From IMG/VR virus record IMGVR_UViG_3300030329_001111, positions 1 through 21,565 of that record: a stretch of 21,565 nucleotides of DNA; one strand, written 5' to 3'. Of this stretch, positions 12,938 through 21,145 are shown piece after piece. Position numbers and translations under genes: made by a program. The notes beneath the pieces were generated by a model. That model did no database searches. It was not told where the DNA came from and worked only from the letters and a program-made list of their open reading frames with translations. Position 1 is the first letter of the stretch; each line of letters opens with the position of its first letter. This DNA comes from a virus.

Positions 12938-13809
12938 TCAGCCGTTCTCCTGTATGTGTACATCCTTCGCATCTGATCATCACGAAGTTCAATCGCATTG
13001 CGTGTTGAATATGAATATCCGTCAAGTGATTCGCTTGCAACTGTGGGGTCGTGCTTCCCGCCATGATATGCAGACGCTACCAACTCCCATGCAATCTCTT
13101 GCAACGCTTGTGGAACTGTTGCTTGTGTGTATCCTGCGTCATAATCGACAAAGATGTTGTGTGAACCTCTTGGAAATGACCTTGCATTCGGGTCGAATGG
13201 ATACCACAACGAATCAAACTGTGAAGATAGCAAGTCAATTCGACCTGTTGCTTCGTCAACCCGATATTCAGAATCAGTTGCGTCAATGTAGTAAAGTTGC
13301 GCAGAACTTGACAACGCATCTTGACCACCGAGCCGCACAAGTTCATCAGTAAGAACATTTGAATCCGAAGTCGCTGACCATCCTGTTGTCAGGTTAATTT
13401 GTGCCACCAAATCAGTAACCGTTGGACATGATGAAAAGGTGATGTTTGTTGTGGTTTCAACTCCTGCAAGAGTCCATCTTTTCAGCACAAGTTGGTCATC
13501 CTGCACTTCAACGGTCGCACGCAAGTCGCTTGATGTTGTCGCTGAAACTGACAGTGCGTTGTTCCTATCCCAACCAATTCTTCGTATTGCTGTGACAGGA
13601 TAGTTCTGAAGAAGAAGTGTGCCTGTTCCTGAACCTGAAACGAACTCTTTGTATGACGCACTAACAAATGTGCGTTGACAAAAGTGTTCGATTCTATCAG
13701 TAGCCGCGTCAAGCAGTTCAGTCAGCAACCTGTCATCGTCAGTTGTCGTCAAACGCAAGTACCTTTTGACGGCTTGAAGTGATGTGATTGAAGTGCTTGA
13801 TGTTGCCAT
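12934..13809 (-). CDS. Head-tail connector (gp6-like), enlarged
   Basis: The N-terminus SITSLQAVKRYLRLTTTDDD with LLTELLDAATDRIEHFCQRT is the helical signature of gp6-like connectors. The C-terminus returns to VDYDAGYTQATVPQALQEIA and WELVASAYHGGK, also typical. At 291 residues it is longer than usual gp6 proteins, with about 120 extra residues in the middle (roughly 75-195) that look beta-rich and Ser/Thr-rich. The protein forms the ring under the portal. It is the first gene after a strong hairpin following the capsid gene. Confidence 0.8.
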   Translation of the reverse strand: MATSSTSITSLQAVKRYLRLTTTDDDRLLTELLDAATDRIEHFCQRTFVSASYKEFVSGSGTGTLLLQNYPVTAIRRIGWDRNNALSVSATTSSDLRATVEVQDDQLVLKRWTLAGVETTTNITFSSCPTVTDLVAQINLTTGWSATSDSNVLTDELVRLGGQDALSSSAQLYYIDATDSEYRVDEATGRIDLLSSQFDSLWYPFDPNARSFPRGSHNIFVDYDAGYTQATVPQALQEIAWELVASAYHGGKHDPTVASESLDGYSYSTRNAIELRDDQMRRMYTYRRTAE

Positions 13810-13837
13810 TGACTTTCCTTTGATTGTCTTGGCTGAA

Positions 13838-13867
13838 GGGCGGACAGGTCAATTGACTTGCCCGCCC
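13838..13867. terminator. Strong palindromic hairpin after capsid gene
   Basis: A 30-base palindrome built from GGGCGGGCA and TGTCCGCCC arms around a TCAATTGA centre, with one mismatch and one G-U pair. It lies 27 bases after the capsid stop. No U-run follows on the minus strand, so it may be a partial terminator or a 3'-end protector of the capsid message. Confidence 0.65.
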
Positions 13868-13893
13868 CATATTGCCAATGCTAGTTCCTAAGA

Positions 13894-15279
13894 TTAGGAA
13901 GCGGCTGTTGCTAGTGCCACGAATGAAGAACCATCGTGAACCTGAATGTCATATCGTGATGTCGCACGAATGTTGATTTGGTCACTTGCAAAGTCTACAT
14001 GGTCGCTTGTTGCGATTTCAATGCCTTGCCTGTTTGCATAAACAACACCATCAAGCCAATTGCCGAAGTACACAGTGTCAATGTCAACTGCTGTTGCAAT
14101 TGGGCATTGGTCACTGAAGTGGATTGGGTATCCAAGCAGTTGTGCGCCTGTTGTGCCAACACCGAGTGAATCCATTGTGTTTCCACCTGCGGCTGCGATT
14201 ACACGAAGAACAACTTGTCCATAGAATTGTCGTGACATAATCCATGAAGCACCTGCGTGATATTTGTCATCAAGCAGACCTGCTGTTGATACAAGGTTTG
14301 CAAGAGTAAGGTCTGACCATGTTGTTCCCGCACCTGTGACGAATGAGTGTGCTTTGTTTTTGAGTCCTGTAACTCCACCAAAACTTGCACCACCATCACC
14401 TTGAATGAACTCATTGTCAGATTTTTCTGCCATGCTTCTGCCCATATAATCTGAGAGTGTTTCAGACATTGACCAGAGTGCATCTGCACCAAGTTCTGCT
14501 GACCACTTCATCAGTGAAGCACGCTTCTTGGCTACGCATGAAACTGCGCCCCAAACTGCTGAACTTTCTGTGATGCTTGCGGCTTCGTCAACAACATAAG
14601 TTGTTGCACCACTTGTGAGTGATGGAATTGAAAGCGTATCGCTTGTCATTGGGAATGTGCGAGCAACTTTTTGAACCAATCCATGTTCACCCCAAACAGC
14701 AAGAATCGCATCACTTAGCGGGTCGGGAACTAAGTTTCCACCTGCTGTTGCAGTGCCTTCGTTTTGTGCTTTGAGTCCTGATGGAGCATTGTTGTTCCAC
14801 CATTTGATTGAACTTGGTTGCTTCAGAAGTTTTGCACCAATCCATTGTGCTGAAAGATATTGGTCTTCTGCACTTGCGAATTGTTTTGCATGTTTTCTGT
14901 TGTTGGTCATTTTGATTCCTGTTGTGCGAGGAAGTGCAAGTGATTTGCGCTTTGCGAGTTCATCACGAACAGAGCGTGAAACCATTGCTTGAACGGCTTC
15001 TTCGTCAGCCATGATTTCTGCGGCTTCTTCAGTTGCTTCTTCGACTTCATCTTCAAGTGGCATTCCTGCGTGAAGTGATACTTCAGCAGGGTCACCGTCT
15101 TCAAAGATTGCTTCGAGTGGGAGTGCGTTTCCGTCTGCGTCCAAAAGTGTAGCATCGCCAAGCCATGCTTCGACTGCTTTCAAGTTTCCTTGACCTTTGA
15201 ACGGAGATTCAACGCCCAATTGTTCGCATTGAGTTGCACTCAAGTTGCGAATCTGTTTGAGTAGTTGTTTTTTGTTCAT
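13894..15279 (-). CDS. HK97-fold major capsid protein with delta domain
   Basis: From ATG at 15279 the product has 461 residues. Residues 1-115 are acidic and helical (PLEDEVEEATEEAAEIMADE), like the delta scaffolding domain of HK97-type capsids. The capsid fold follows with GTATAGGNLVPDPLSDAI (about 175-192), TFPMTSDTLSIPSL, FIQGDGG near 292-298, YGQVVLRVIAAAGG and LLGYPIHFSDQCP. The upstream protease probably removes the N-terminal domain. The start is set by TTGGAACATAAAACA upstream; TTG at 15294 is less likely. A 110-base gap separates it from the protease gene. Confidence 0.9.
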   Translation of the reverse strand: MNKKQLLKQIRNLSATQCEQLGVESPFKGQGNLKAVEAWLGDATLLDADGNALPLEAIFEDGDPAEVSLHAGMPLEDEVEEATEEAAEIMADEEAVQAMVSRSVRDELAKRKSLALPRTTGIKMTNNRKHAKQFASAEDQYLSAQWIGAKLLKQPSSIKWWNNNAPSGLKAQNEGTATAGGNLVPDPLSDAILAVWGEHGLVQKVARTFPMTSDTLSIPSLTSGATTYVVDEAASITESSAVWGAVSCVAKKRASLMKWSAELGADALWSMSETLSDYMGRSMAEKSDNEFIQGDGGASFGGVTGLKNKAHSFVTGAGTTWSDLTLANLVSTAGLLDDKYHAGASWIMSRQFYGQVVLRVIAAAGGNTMDSLGVGTTGAQLLGYPIHFSDQCPIATAVDIDTVYFGNWLDGVVYANRQGIEIATSDHVDFASDQINIRATSRYDIQVHDGSSFVALATAAS

Positions 15280-15405
15280 TGTTTTATGTTCCAAAAAGAG
15301 TTCCGTTTACAAATTGCCTTGCTTTCGTCTTCGCATCCAACCCGCATTCGCTTTGGCTCGCTTCAAACTATGCGACAAAACCTAGTTCAATAATACAAAA
15401 CCGAG

Positions 15406-16098
15406 TCAATAGACACGACCTTGCATCTTTTCAATTTCCAATCTCGTCATTTTTGCAGGATCAATTGACCGCAATCGCAATGAATGCTGTGGATTCAAAC
15501 GAACACTTCGCTTCACTCCACCATCGAGTTCAAGACGACACGCCTTGACTGCACGACTATCAATCGAACCATCCTTCTTCAAGAATCCTCGCCTTGCGGC
15601 TACAACCAAAGCGTCTTCATTCATCGGCAATGGTGCAAGTGAGTATTCAAGCAAGCGTGATTTGCTGACAACACGCTTCAATTCGTTGCCTGTTGTTTTG
15701 AATTGCTTGACATCTTTTGGCGTTGGTTGTCTTGTTTCAATATATGAAAAGCCAATGGATACGCCACGACACAATCCTGCGGCTACCAATGACAACACAG
15801 CGTCAGGTCGCCATTCGCCTTTGTGTCCTTCTGGTCGTTCAGGGAAGTATGTGGAAGCGACAACGCCACTGTCAGTGAGTTCAAGCCATTGGCAAGTTGC
15901 AACAGGGTCGGCATAGTCATGATTCCAAAACACTGTGCCTGTTGACTTGAATCGGTTGGTCTGAATGCCACTCGGAAGGACGACTTCGCCTTCTTCATCA
16001 ACGGTCGATGTTGTAATGTATGCAACGCAAGTTCGTGCGGGAATATCCGCACTCAAGTTTGCTGTGTAGTCTTTTAGGTCGATTCTGTCTTTGTCCAT
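15406..16098 (-). CDS. HK97-type prohead protease
   Basis: The 230-residue product has VFWNHDYADPVATC with His60, GLCRGVSIGFSYI with Ser114, and LLEYSLAPLPMNEDAL. These are the catalytic His, catalytic Ser and following strand of HK97 prohead proteases (U35 family). It cleaves the capsid delta domain during head maturation. It lies between portal and capsid, the usual position. ATG at 16098 is favoured by AGGACATTTGAAA upstream over TTG at 16104. The C-terminal 50 residues are basic, with RLNPQHSLRLRSIDPAKM. Confidence 0.85.
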   Translation of the reverse strand: MDKDRIDLKDYTANLSADIPARTCVAYITTSTVDEEGEVVLPSGIQTNRFKSTGTVFWNHDYADPVATCQWLELTDSGVVASTYFPERPEGHKGEWRPDAVLSLVAAGLCRGVSIGFSYIETRQPTPKDVKQFKTTGNELKRVVSKSRLLEYSLAPLPMNEDALVVAARRGFLKKDGSIDSRAVKACRLELDGGVKRSVRLNPQHSLRLRSIDPAKMTRLEIEKMQGRVY

Positions 16099-16100
16099 TT

Positions 16101-18626
16101 TCAAATGTCCTGTTGTACAAATTGTCGTTCGAGTTCTGTTTCATCGCCAAGCACTTCAATCGTTCCGCATCTACAATTCGGATGAAGTGGTGCTGTCATC
16201 ATGTTTCGCCAAACTTTGATTTTACCAACAATCTGACCTGACTTCGCAAACGGCTCGTCAACAGGAATTGGAATTGGTCGCATGACGGCAAGTGCTTTGC
16301 ACGATTCACACGCACCTGCTGACAGTTGCCATTGCTTGAATTGAACAACGCCAGATTCCTTCCATGCTTGCAACTTCCCTTCTTCATGAATCATTGCGAG
16401 TTCTGTTCTTGCGATCATTTCGGCTCTTGCACGAATTGGAATGATGCCTGTCTTTGGTTCTTCTTCCAACAGACCTGCAATGCTTCGTGCAATCTCGTCT
16501 GTTCCAAGACCATTGCGAACACCTGTTTCAATCTTGCGGTCAAGTTCCCTTTGCGTTCCTGTTGCAAGCGTGGTTGTCAATTGTGCTGTGTAGTCTTCAA
16601 GAGCGTTGGCAATGTCTGGACTGAGGAAGTTGAAGTCAAGTTCCATGTCTGGCACTAGCCGATTCAATTCCTGTTGACCTGAATTGCCCATGACTTCTTT
16701 GACAAACTCGGAAGCCGCATTTGCCATTTCATCTTGTGATGCTGTGTCAAACAATACTGATGACATTCCCGTGTCAAGAAAGCGATTGACCTGTCTTCTG
16801 AAAACAGATTCAAGCGTGTTCAAAAAAGTATCGCTTGCAGGTTTGTTTTGCTTTTCAGTTTCCTTCCATGCTTCATTGCCATCATCAATTGGCGCACGCT
16901 TTTCACCAATCAAAGAACGGTGACTTTCAAACAACGACTTTTGACATGACACAAGTTTGCTATTGCATCCGCAGTCATCATGACTTTTCGCTTCTGTTTG
17001 ATTCTCTTGTTTCCCGCACATTGAATATGCAATCGCAACCGCTTGGCTTCTTTCATATCCTTCTGCAAGTAGCGTGCGAATCTTTGATGAAACGCAATCG
17101 TCTGCTTTGTCAATCGAATAGGTTGAAGGATGTGATTCGCCACGCATACACCAACCATCAGGATGGTCTTCGTCTGGTGGCATCCAATGCGAACCTTCAG
17201 GGCAATCGCCTTCCGCTTTGACATCAGTTGGCTCAGTCGCAAACGCACCGAATGGCATTGGTTGTGGCTGTGGATTGCGTGCTTGCTCGACCGCAACATC
17301 AATCGGAACTGTTCCTGCGGGAACAAGCAATTCATCGCCACCCTCAACAGGTTCAAGTCCACGATCAGAACGGATTTCATTGCGTGTTCTAATTCCTGCG
17401 GATGCGTCAATTGAATCAATGCTTGCTTGTGCTTGTCTGTCTTGCGTCACAGGGTCGTCATAACACAAGAACAGGTTTGAAGCGTATTCGCCAAACATCG
17501 GAAGCAAGTTCCTGTTCAAGAACTGTTCATCTAGTTTAAGATATGGAACAATGGTGTCACGCAACCAACCCATGTTGCCTTCACGAGCGTTTGCAAGATT
17601 CGGGTCATTGGCTTTCAACTTTGAAACAGGAACGCCACTGATCGCGGCTATGACTTCAATCTTTCGTGCTTCGCCACTAGCAAACGCCAAATCTTGTGGA
17701 CTGAATGACATTGGCTTGCCATCTGTGCCACCTTCAAAGATGAATGGACGACTTCGATTGCTACTTCCACCGAGTTGTCGTTCAATCTGTTGCATCAAGC
17801 GTTGATACTGTGCATCGGTCAAATGCTCATTCACCATGACCGCCCAATCTGGTCTGGCCTGATTGTCAAGGACATTCTGTTCATAGTCGTCCATTGATTC
17901 AAGAAGGTCAGCCGCACCAAGAGCCGCAGACACCCATCCTCGACCATAGAAAGGGTCGGATGGATTCGGTTGCTTTTCATGCAACACTTCATCTCGTCTG
18001 AACTCGGTGACATTAGGATGGCGACCGTATGCGTATGAATCAACCAAATCCAATTCGCCATCAGGGATGATTGTGACTAAATCGCTTTGCATGTTCCAAA
18101 GTTCAACAGGAACGCCAAGTGATTCGCTGATGATTGGATGCAGATATGCGTTGCCTGTCAATTGCAGATTCAATATGCGTTGAATGGTCAGCGTGTAGCC
18201 GTCCATTTCAGGTGATGGATTGTCAAGCAGTTCAAGAATCGGATGGTCAAAGACCTCGACCACTTCACCTTGCATTGCCTTGCGTTGGACGAATGTTGAT
18301 GGCTTGCTTTCAAGTTTGCCTTGAAGGAATGCTTGCTTTTGGGATGTGACCTTCTCGGTTGGCAACAATGACTTCGCACCTGTCTTCGGTTGCTTCGCAT
18401 ACAACTTCAAGGTCTGTGCGGCTACGCCACGAGCGTTGACCATGCAAGCCGCATAAATCCAACCATCAAAGCGTTCCATCAAAGATGAGAAAGCACGACT
18501 GCGTTGTGCAGACATGCTTGGCGTTTGCCATGCAGGAATGCTTCCGTGCATGTATCCAAGACGATCGGTTGCCTTTGTGTTTGTTTCTTCTTCCTTGTTT
18601 CCTTTGTTCAGGAACTTGTCAAGCAT
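16101..18626 (-). CDS. Portal protein fused to Mu gpF-like head morphogenesis protein
   Basis: The 841-residue protein has an HK97-type portal part at about 20-440 (RFDGWIYAACMVNARGVAAQ, LTGNAYLHPI, EVLHEKQPNPSDPFYGRG, ANAREGNMGW). A linker follows with CPEGSHWMPPDEDHPDGWC (475-493) and CVSSKIRTLLAEGYERSQAV (511-530). The third part, about 600-830, is Mu gpF-like, with ARAEMIARTELAMI, CESC (773-776) and HPNCRC (815-820). The portal ring is the DNA entry channel; gpF-like proteins help head assembly. No break separates the domains. It starts three bases after terL. Confidence 0.9.
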   Translation of the reverse strand: MLDKFLNKGNKEEETNTKATDRLGYMHGSIPAWQTPSMSAQRSRAFSSLMERFDGWIYAACMVNARGVAAQTLKLYAKQPKTGAKSLLPTEKVTSQKQAFLQGKLESKPSTFVQRKAMQGEVVEVFDHPILELLDNPSPEMDGYTLTIQRILNLQLTGNAYLHPIISESLGVPVELWNMQSDLVTIIPDGELDLVDSYAYGRHPNVTEFRRDEVLHEKQPNPSDPFYGRGWVSAALGAADLLESMDDYEQNVLDNQARPDWAVMVNEHLTDAQYQRLMQQIERQLGGSSNRSRPFIFEGGTDGKPMSFSPQDLAFASGEARKIEVIAAISGVPVSKLKANDPNLANAREGNMGWLRDTIVPYLKLDEQFLNRNLLPMFGEYASNLFLCYDDPVTQDRQAQASIDSIDASAGIRTRNEIRSDRGLEPVEGGDELLVPAGTVPIDVAVEQARNPQPQPMPFGAFATEPTDVKAEGDCPEGSHWMPPDEDHPDGWCMRGESHPSTYSIDKADDCVSSKIRTLLAEGYERSQAVAIAYSMCGKQENQTEAKSHDDCGCNSKLVSCQKSLFESHRSLIGEKRAPIDDGNEAWKETEKQNKPASDTFLNTLESVFRRQVNRFLDTGMSSVLFDTASQDEMANAASEFVKEVMGNSGQQELNRLVPDMELDFNFLSPDIANALEDYTAQLTTTLATGTQRELDRKIETGVRNGLGTDEIARSIAGLLEEEPKTGIIPIRARAEMIARTELAMIHEEGKLQAWKESGVVQFKQWQLSAGACESCKALAVMRPIPIPVDEPFAKSGQIVGKIKVWRNMMTAPLHPNCRCGTIEVLGDETELERQFVQQDI

Positions 18627-18629
18627 GTT

Positions 18630-19943
18630 TCAAATCTCCGTCCACAACCTTTCGTCAAAGGTCGGGTCATAATTTTCTGCAACCTCTACATCCAAAGCAC
18701 GAATCGCAGGTGCTTTGCGAATGCCGTCTGTGTATACAACAGCATAACGAAGTGCATCAAGTGCGTGGTCGTGTTCTTTCTTTGGTTGGTCTTTCATTGA
18801 GCCATCTTGCTTGCTCATCCATTCATATGAACCAAACTCCCGAAGCAAGTTTGAACAGCGTTGATGAACTTGAAGTCTTGGTTTTCCTGATGGGTCATTC
18901 GCCAATCTTGCTGAAACTGTTTGGATTCCACTGAACACAGCATTGTCAGCAGGAACAGCATCAAGCCCATAATGACGCATAGCCGCACGAAGTTTGGCGG
19001 CTGAAGGGTCAATGACAAAGCATTCAATTGGATGCAATCCACGCAACCGCTTGGCTTCTGCAATCACCTGTTCTTCCAACTTGTGTCGTTCATACCATTC
19101 ATCAATGACATACATTGTGTCATCCTTGATGCCAATCAACAACAGGACAGCAGGATTGTTGTATCCCTCGTCCATGCCAACCAACATGCGGTCAAACGAA
19201 TCTGGCACTTCATCAACAACGAACTTCGCTTCATCCCATTGATCGTACACCAATCCATCAGAACCGCACCAGATGCCTTCAACATATCGCTTGCGTGCAA
19301 CGCCTGTCATGGTTTCCAAGTCTTCAACATAGTCTTTTGGCAAGAACCAATTGTCGCGGCTTGTCGTTGTTATGGCTTCACAGTTCGGTTGTGGCTCATG
19401 ACCACCTGCAAGCCCGAACCGCTTTGCAAGGAAGTGTTGTGGTGTCGATGGATTGCACGCACCATATATTTGATTCCTCATCTTTGGCAACTGCAATCGA
19501 ATGCGACCACGAAGCATGTTCCAATCCTGTTCAGTCAGTTCAACGGCTTCGTCAACTGCAACGCCACTCAAGTTCATTGAAGCGATGCGTGCTGAATCTT
19601 CCATCCCAAAGAGCATGATTGAGCCGCCACCATGAATCTTGATTTCACCGTCTATCTTTTTGTATTCATACGAACCCTGTGGAAGTATTGGTGGAAGCAG
19701 TCCATCTGGTTCAAGTAGCGTTTTGAGTGTCGAGCGTTTAAGGGCAACGACAGTCTTGCGACACAATCCCTCTCTTGCACCTTGAACAGATGCTCGCATG
19801 GCACAACGCAAGCAGATCGCACGAGTCTTTCCCGCACCGAACGCACCGCTGTAAAGAACTTCCCTTGCATCAGATGTCAAGAATCGCAATTGTTGTGGAA
19901 GAACTTCAAGTCGGTGCGTGTTGTCAGTTTCGTGTCTGTCCAT
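18630..19943 (-). CDS. terL: Terminase large subunit
   Basis: The 437-residue protein has a Walker A GAFGAGKT at 33-40, a Walker B-like GVAVDEA at 127-133 and the coupling motif GACNPSTP at 161-168. The RNase H-like nuclease has acidic residues at D258 (LVGMDEGYNNP), D312 (VIDPSAAKLRAAM) and D392/D396 (HDHALDALRYAV). It packages DNA through the portal and cuts concatemers. ATG at 19943 has no Shine-Dalgarno. The preceding bases are one copy of a 29-base repeat that also forms the terS end, so translation may have depended on coupling. Confidence 0.95.
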   Translation of the reverse strand: MDRHETDNTHRLEVLPQQLRFLTSDAREVLYSGAFGAGKTRAICLRCAMRASVQGAREGLCRKTVVALKRSTLKTLLEPDGLLPPILPQGSYEYKKIDGEIKIHGGGSIMLFGMEDSARIASMNLSGVAVDEAVELTEQDWNMLRGRIRLQLPKMRNQIYGACNPSTPQHFLAKRFGLAGGHEPQPNCEAITTTSRDNWFLPKDYVEDLETMTGVARKRYVEGIWCGSDGLVYDQWDEAKFVVDEVPDSFDRMLVGMDEGYNNPAVLLLIGIKDDTMYVIDEWYERHKLEEQVIAEAKRLRGLHPIECFVIDPSAAKLRAAMRHYGLDAVPADNAVFSGIQTVSARLANDPSGKPRLQVHQRCSNLLREFGSYEWMSKQDGSMKDQPKKEHDHALDALRYAVVYTDGIRKAPAIRALDVEVAENYDPTFDERLWTEI

Positions 19944-19961
19944 TGTTCATTGATTGTACTG
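19933..19961. repeat. 29-base direct repeat at terL start
   Basis: Identical over 29 bases to 20046-20074, offset by 113 bases. It spans the terL start codon. In the terS reading frame this copy also encodes the same last residues as the real terS end, including a stop at 19924-19926. Confidence 0.95.
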
Positions 19962-19972
19962 AAAGAAAAGCA

Positions 19973-20030
19973 ACCTTCTGTGTTCGTCAAACACTATCAT
20001 CTTCGGCTAATAACTATTAACACAGAAGGT
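19973..20030. repeat. Perfect 12-base inverted repeat in terS-terL gap
   Basis: ACCTTCTGTGTT (19973-19984) and AACACAGAAGGT (20019-20030) pair perfectly across a 34-base loop. The stem extends by three more pairs, including a G-U pair. It lies between the two 29-base direct repeats. Confidence 0.9.
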
Positions 20031-20036
20031 CGCCAA

Positions 20037-20381
20037 TCAATTCCTTGTCTGTCCATTGTTCATTGATTGTACTGCTTCGCTCAGAACAAATGTCAGTGAT
20101 GAACCTTCTGCATCTGCAATTCGGTTCGGAACTTTGCCATCAATGCGTTCGATGATTTCATGCCAAAAGCGGAAGTCGCCTTTCAACGCATGGTCAATTG
20201 CAACCTTGACAAGTGCATCACACAGTTGCTCGCCTGTGACTTCATCTTCAAGTATCTTGCGAAGGTGGTCTTGAATTGAACGACCTTTAGGACGACCTTT
20301 CTTGTTGATGGCTTGTGGTCGATTAGCAAACGAATGCTTGTTTCCTTTCGCAAACTTTCCTCGTTCATCAAAGTCAGACAT
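20037..20381 (-). CDS. terS: Probable terminase small subunit
   Basis: The 114-residue product begins MSDFDERGKFAKGNKHSFAN and continues RPQAINKKGRPKGRSIQDHL. This matches DUF5681-like terS proteins, where F..GN and GRPKG precede a helical DNA-binding part. It ends VQSMNNGQTRN, and those residues are re-encoded downstream at the terL start. ATG at 20381 is chosen because GGAAGGA lies about nine bases upstream; it overlaps the upstream stop by eight bases. TerS recognises phage DNA for packaging. The position just before terL supports the call. Confidence 0.8.
   Translation of the reverse strand: MSDFDERGKFAKGNKHSFANRPQAINKKGRPKGRSIQDHLRKILEDEVTGEQLCDALVKVAIDHALKGDFRFWHEIIERIDGKVPNRIADAEGSSLTFVLSEAVQSMNNGQTRN
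20046..20074. repeat. 29-base direct repeat at terS end
   Basis: This copy of the repeat encodes the C-terminus of TerS. The nine bases that follow differ from the other copy, but only by synonymous codons (AGG AAT TGA against CGA AAC TGA). Confidence 0.95.
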
Positions 20382-20643
20382 CGTCTTCATCCTTCCCGCC
20401 AAGATGCAGTTCGTCAAAGAACTCTTCGTCAATCTTGACTTCTGAATCTTTCAACAAGTCGGCTGTGATAATCATGTGCGGTTGATTGTCTTCCATAGTA
20501 TGCCAACCGATTGAGAAGTTGACAATTGGCAAATCCAAAGTCATCAACCAATCAACGAACCTTGAATGCAATGTCAGCAATGTCAGGTCATAGCCGCAAT
20601 CAATCTGTTCTTGTGTGATGTCGCATGTCAAGCGTATGTGCAT
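20374..20643 (-). CDS. Small acidic hypothetical protein upstream of terS
   Basis: Not recognised. The 89-residue product begins MHIRLTCDITQEQIDCGYDL and ends with acidic FDELHLGGKDEDDV. AGGGAA lies eight bases before the ATG. The last codons hold the terS ribosome-binding site and the genes overlap by eight bases, so expression is probably coupled. The 124 bases upstream hold no gene I trust, only a possible open frame of about 21 to 29 codons. Confidence 0.7.
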   Translation of the reverse strand: MHIRLTCDITQEQIDCGYDLTLLTLHSRFVDWLMTLDLPIVNFSIGWHTMEDNQPHMIITADLLKDSEVKIDEEFFDELHLGGKDEDDV

Positions 20644-20767
20644 CCAAAGTTCCCTAATATATTGAGGATGTCATTTCCATAGATGACCATCATTCGTGAA
20701 TATGTGAAAGCAATCACGATCAAACCAAAATTGGCGTTGCGTTTGCATACATGGCTTATTGATTTGA

Positions 20768-21145
20768 TCATGATGTGAATACTTCCACTGTGTCAATCTC
20801 ATAAATGACAAAGTATTGTGAACCGCTTGCCGGTGTGAACTTGAACTCGACAGTGTATGTCGCATCGCCATCATCAAAGACAGAAGCGATGACCGCATAT
20901 CTGAAGTTGTACCCTGTTGAATCCTTCGACCACCTTGCATCGGTTTGAAGTGCATTGAACACAACATCAGCGACAGTGAGTGAAGCCGTATATGTTGCGG
21001 TCGTGTTTGCGTTCTTGAATACAGCAACGGTGATTGCACTTGTGGCCGCTTGTGTAATGTTGACCGCATCGTCACCTTGAATCCTTGCCATGCAAGTGAT
21101 TCCTGTGTCTTCGTATATTGTCGCTCTTGTTGGAGTGTTGCTCAT
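20768..21145 (-). CDS. Probable phage structural protein
   Basis: The 125-residue beta-rich product has MARIQGDDAVNITQAATSAI and LTVADVVFNALQTDARWSKD followed by STGYNFRYAVIAS. The DDA.ITQA and LQTDARW...TGYNFR patterns recur in small structural or accessory proteins of environmental phages whose precise role I do not know. Its start overlaps the upstream gene by ATGA, and both look like virion surface domains. Confidence 0.7.
   Translation of the reverse strand: MSNTPTRATIYEDTGITCMARIQGDDAVNITQAATSAITVAVFKNANTTATYTASLTVADVVFNALQTDARWSKDSTGYNFRYAVIASVFDDGDATYTVEFKFTPASGSQYFVIYEIDTVEVFTS

Noticed and set aside
18485-18934. 149-codon plus-strand open frame
   Set aside because: Antisense to portal and terL, which are clear by motif; the product has no family features.
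20644-20767. Possible tiny gene ending near the 20643 start
   Set aside because: Only about 21 to 29 codons, with no clear ribosome-binding site or recognisable product.
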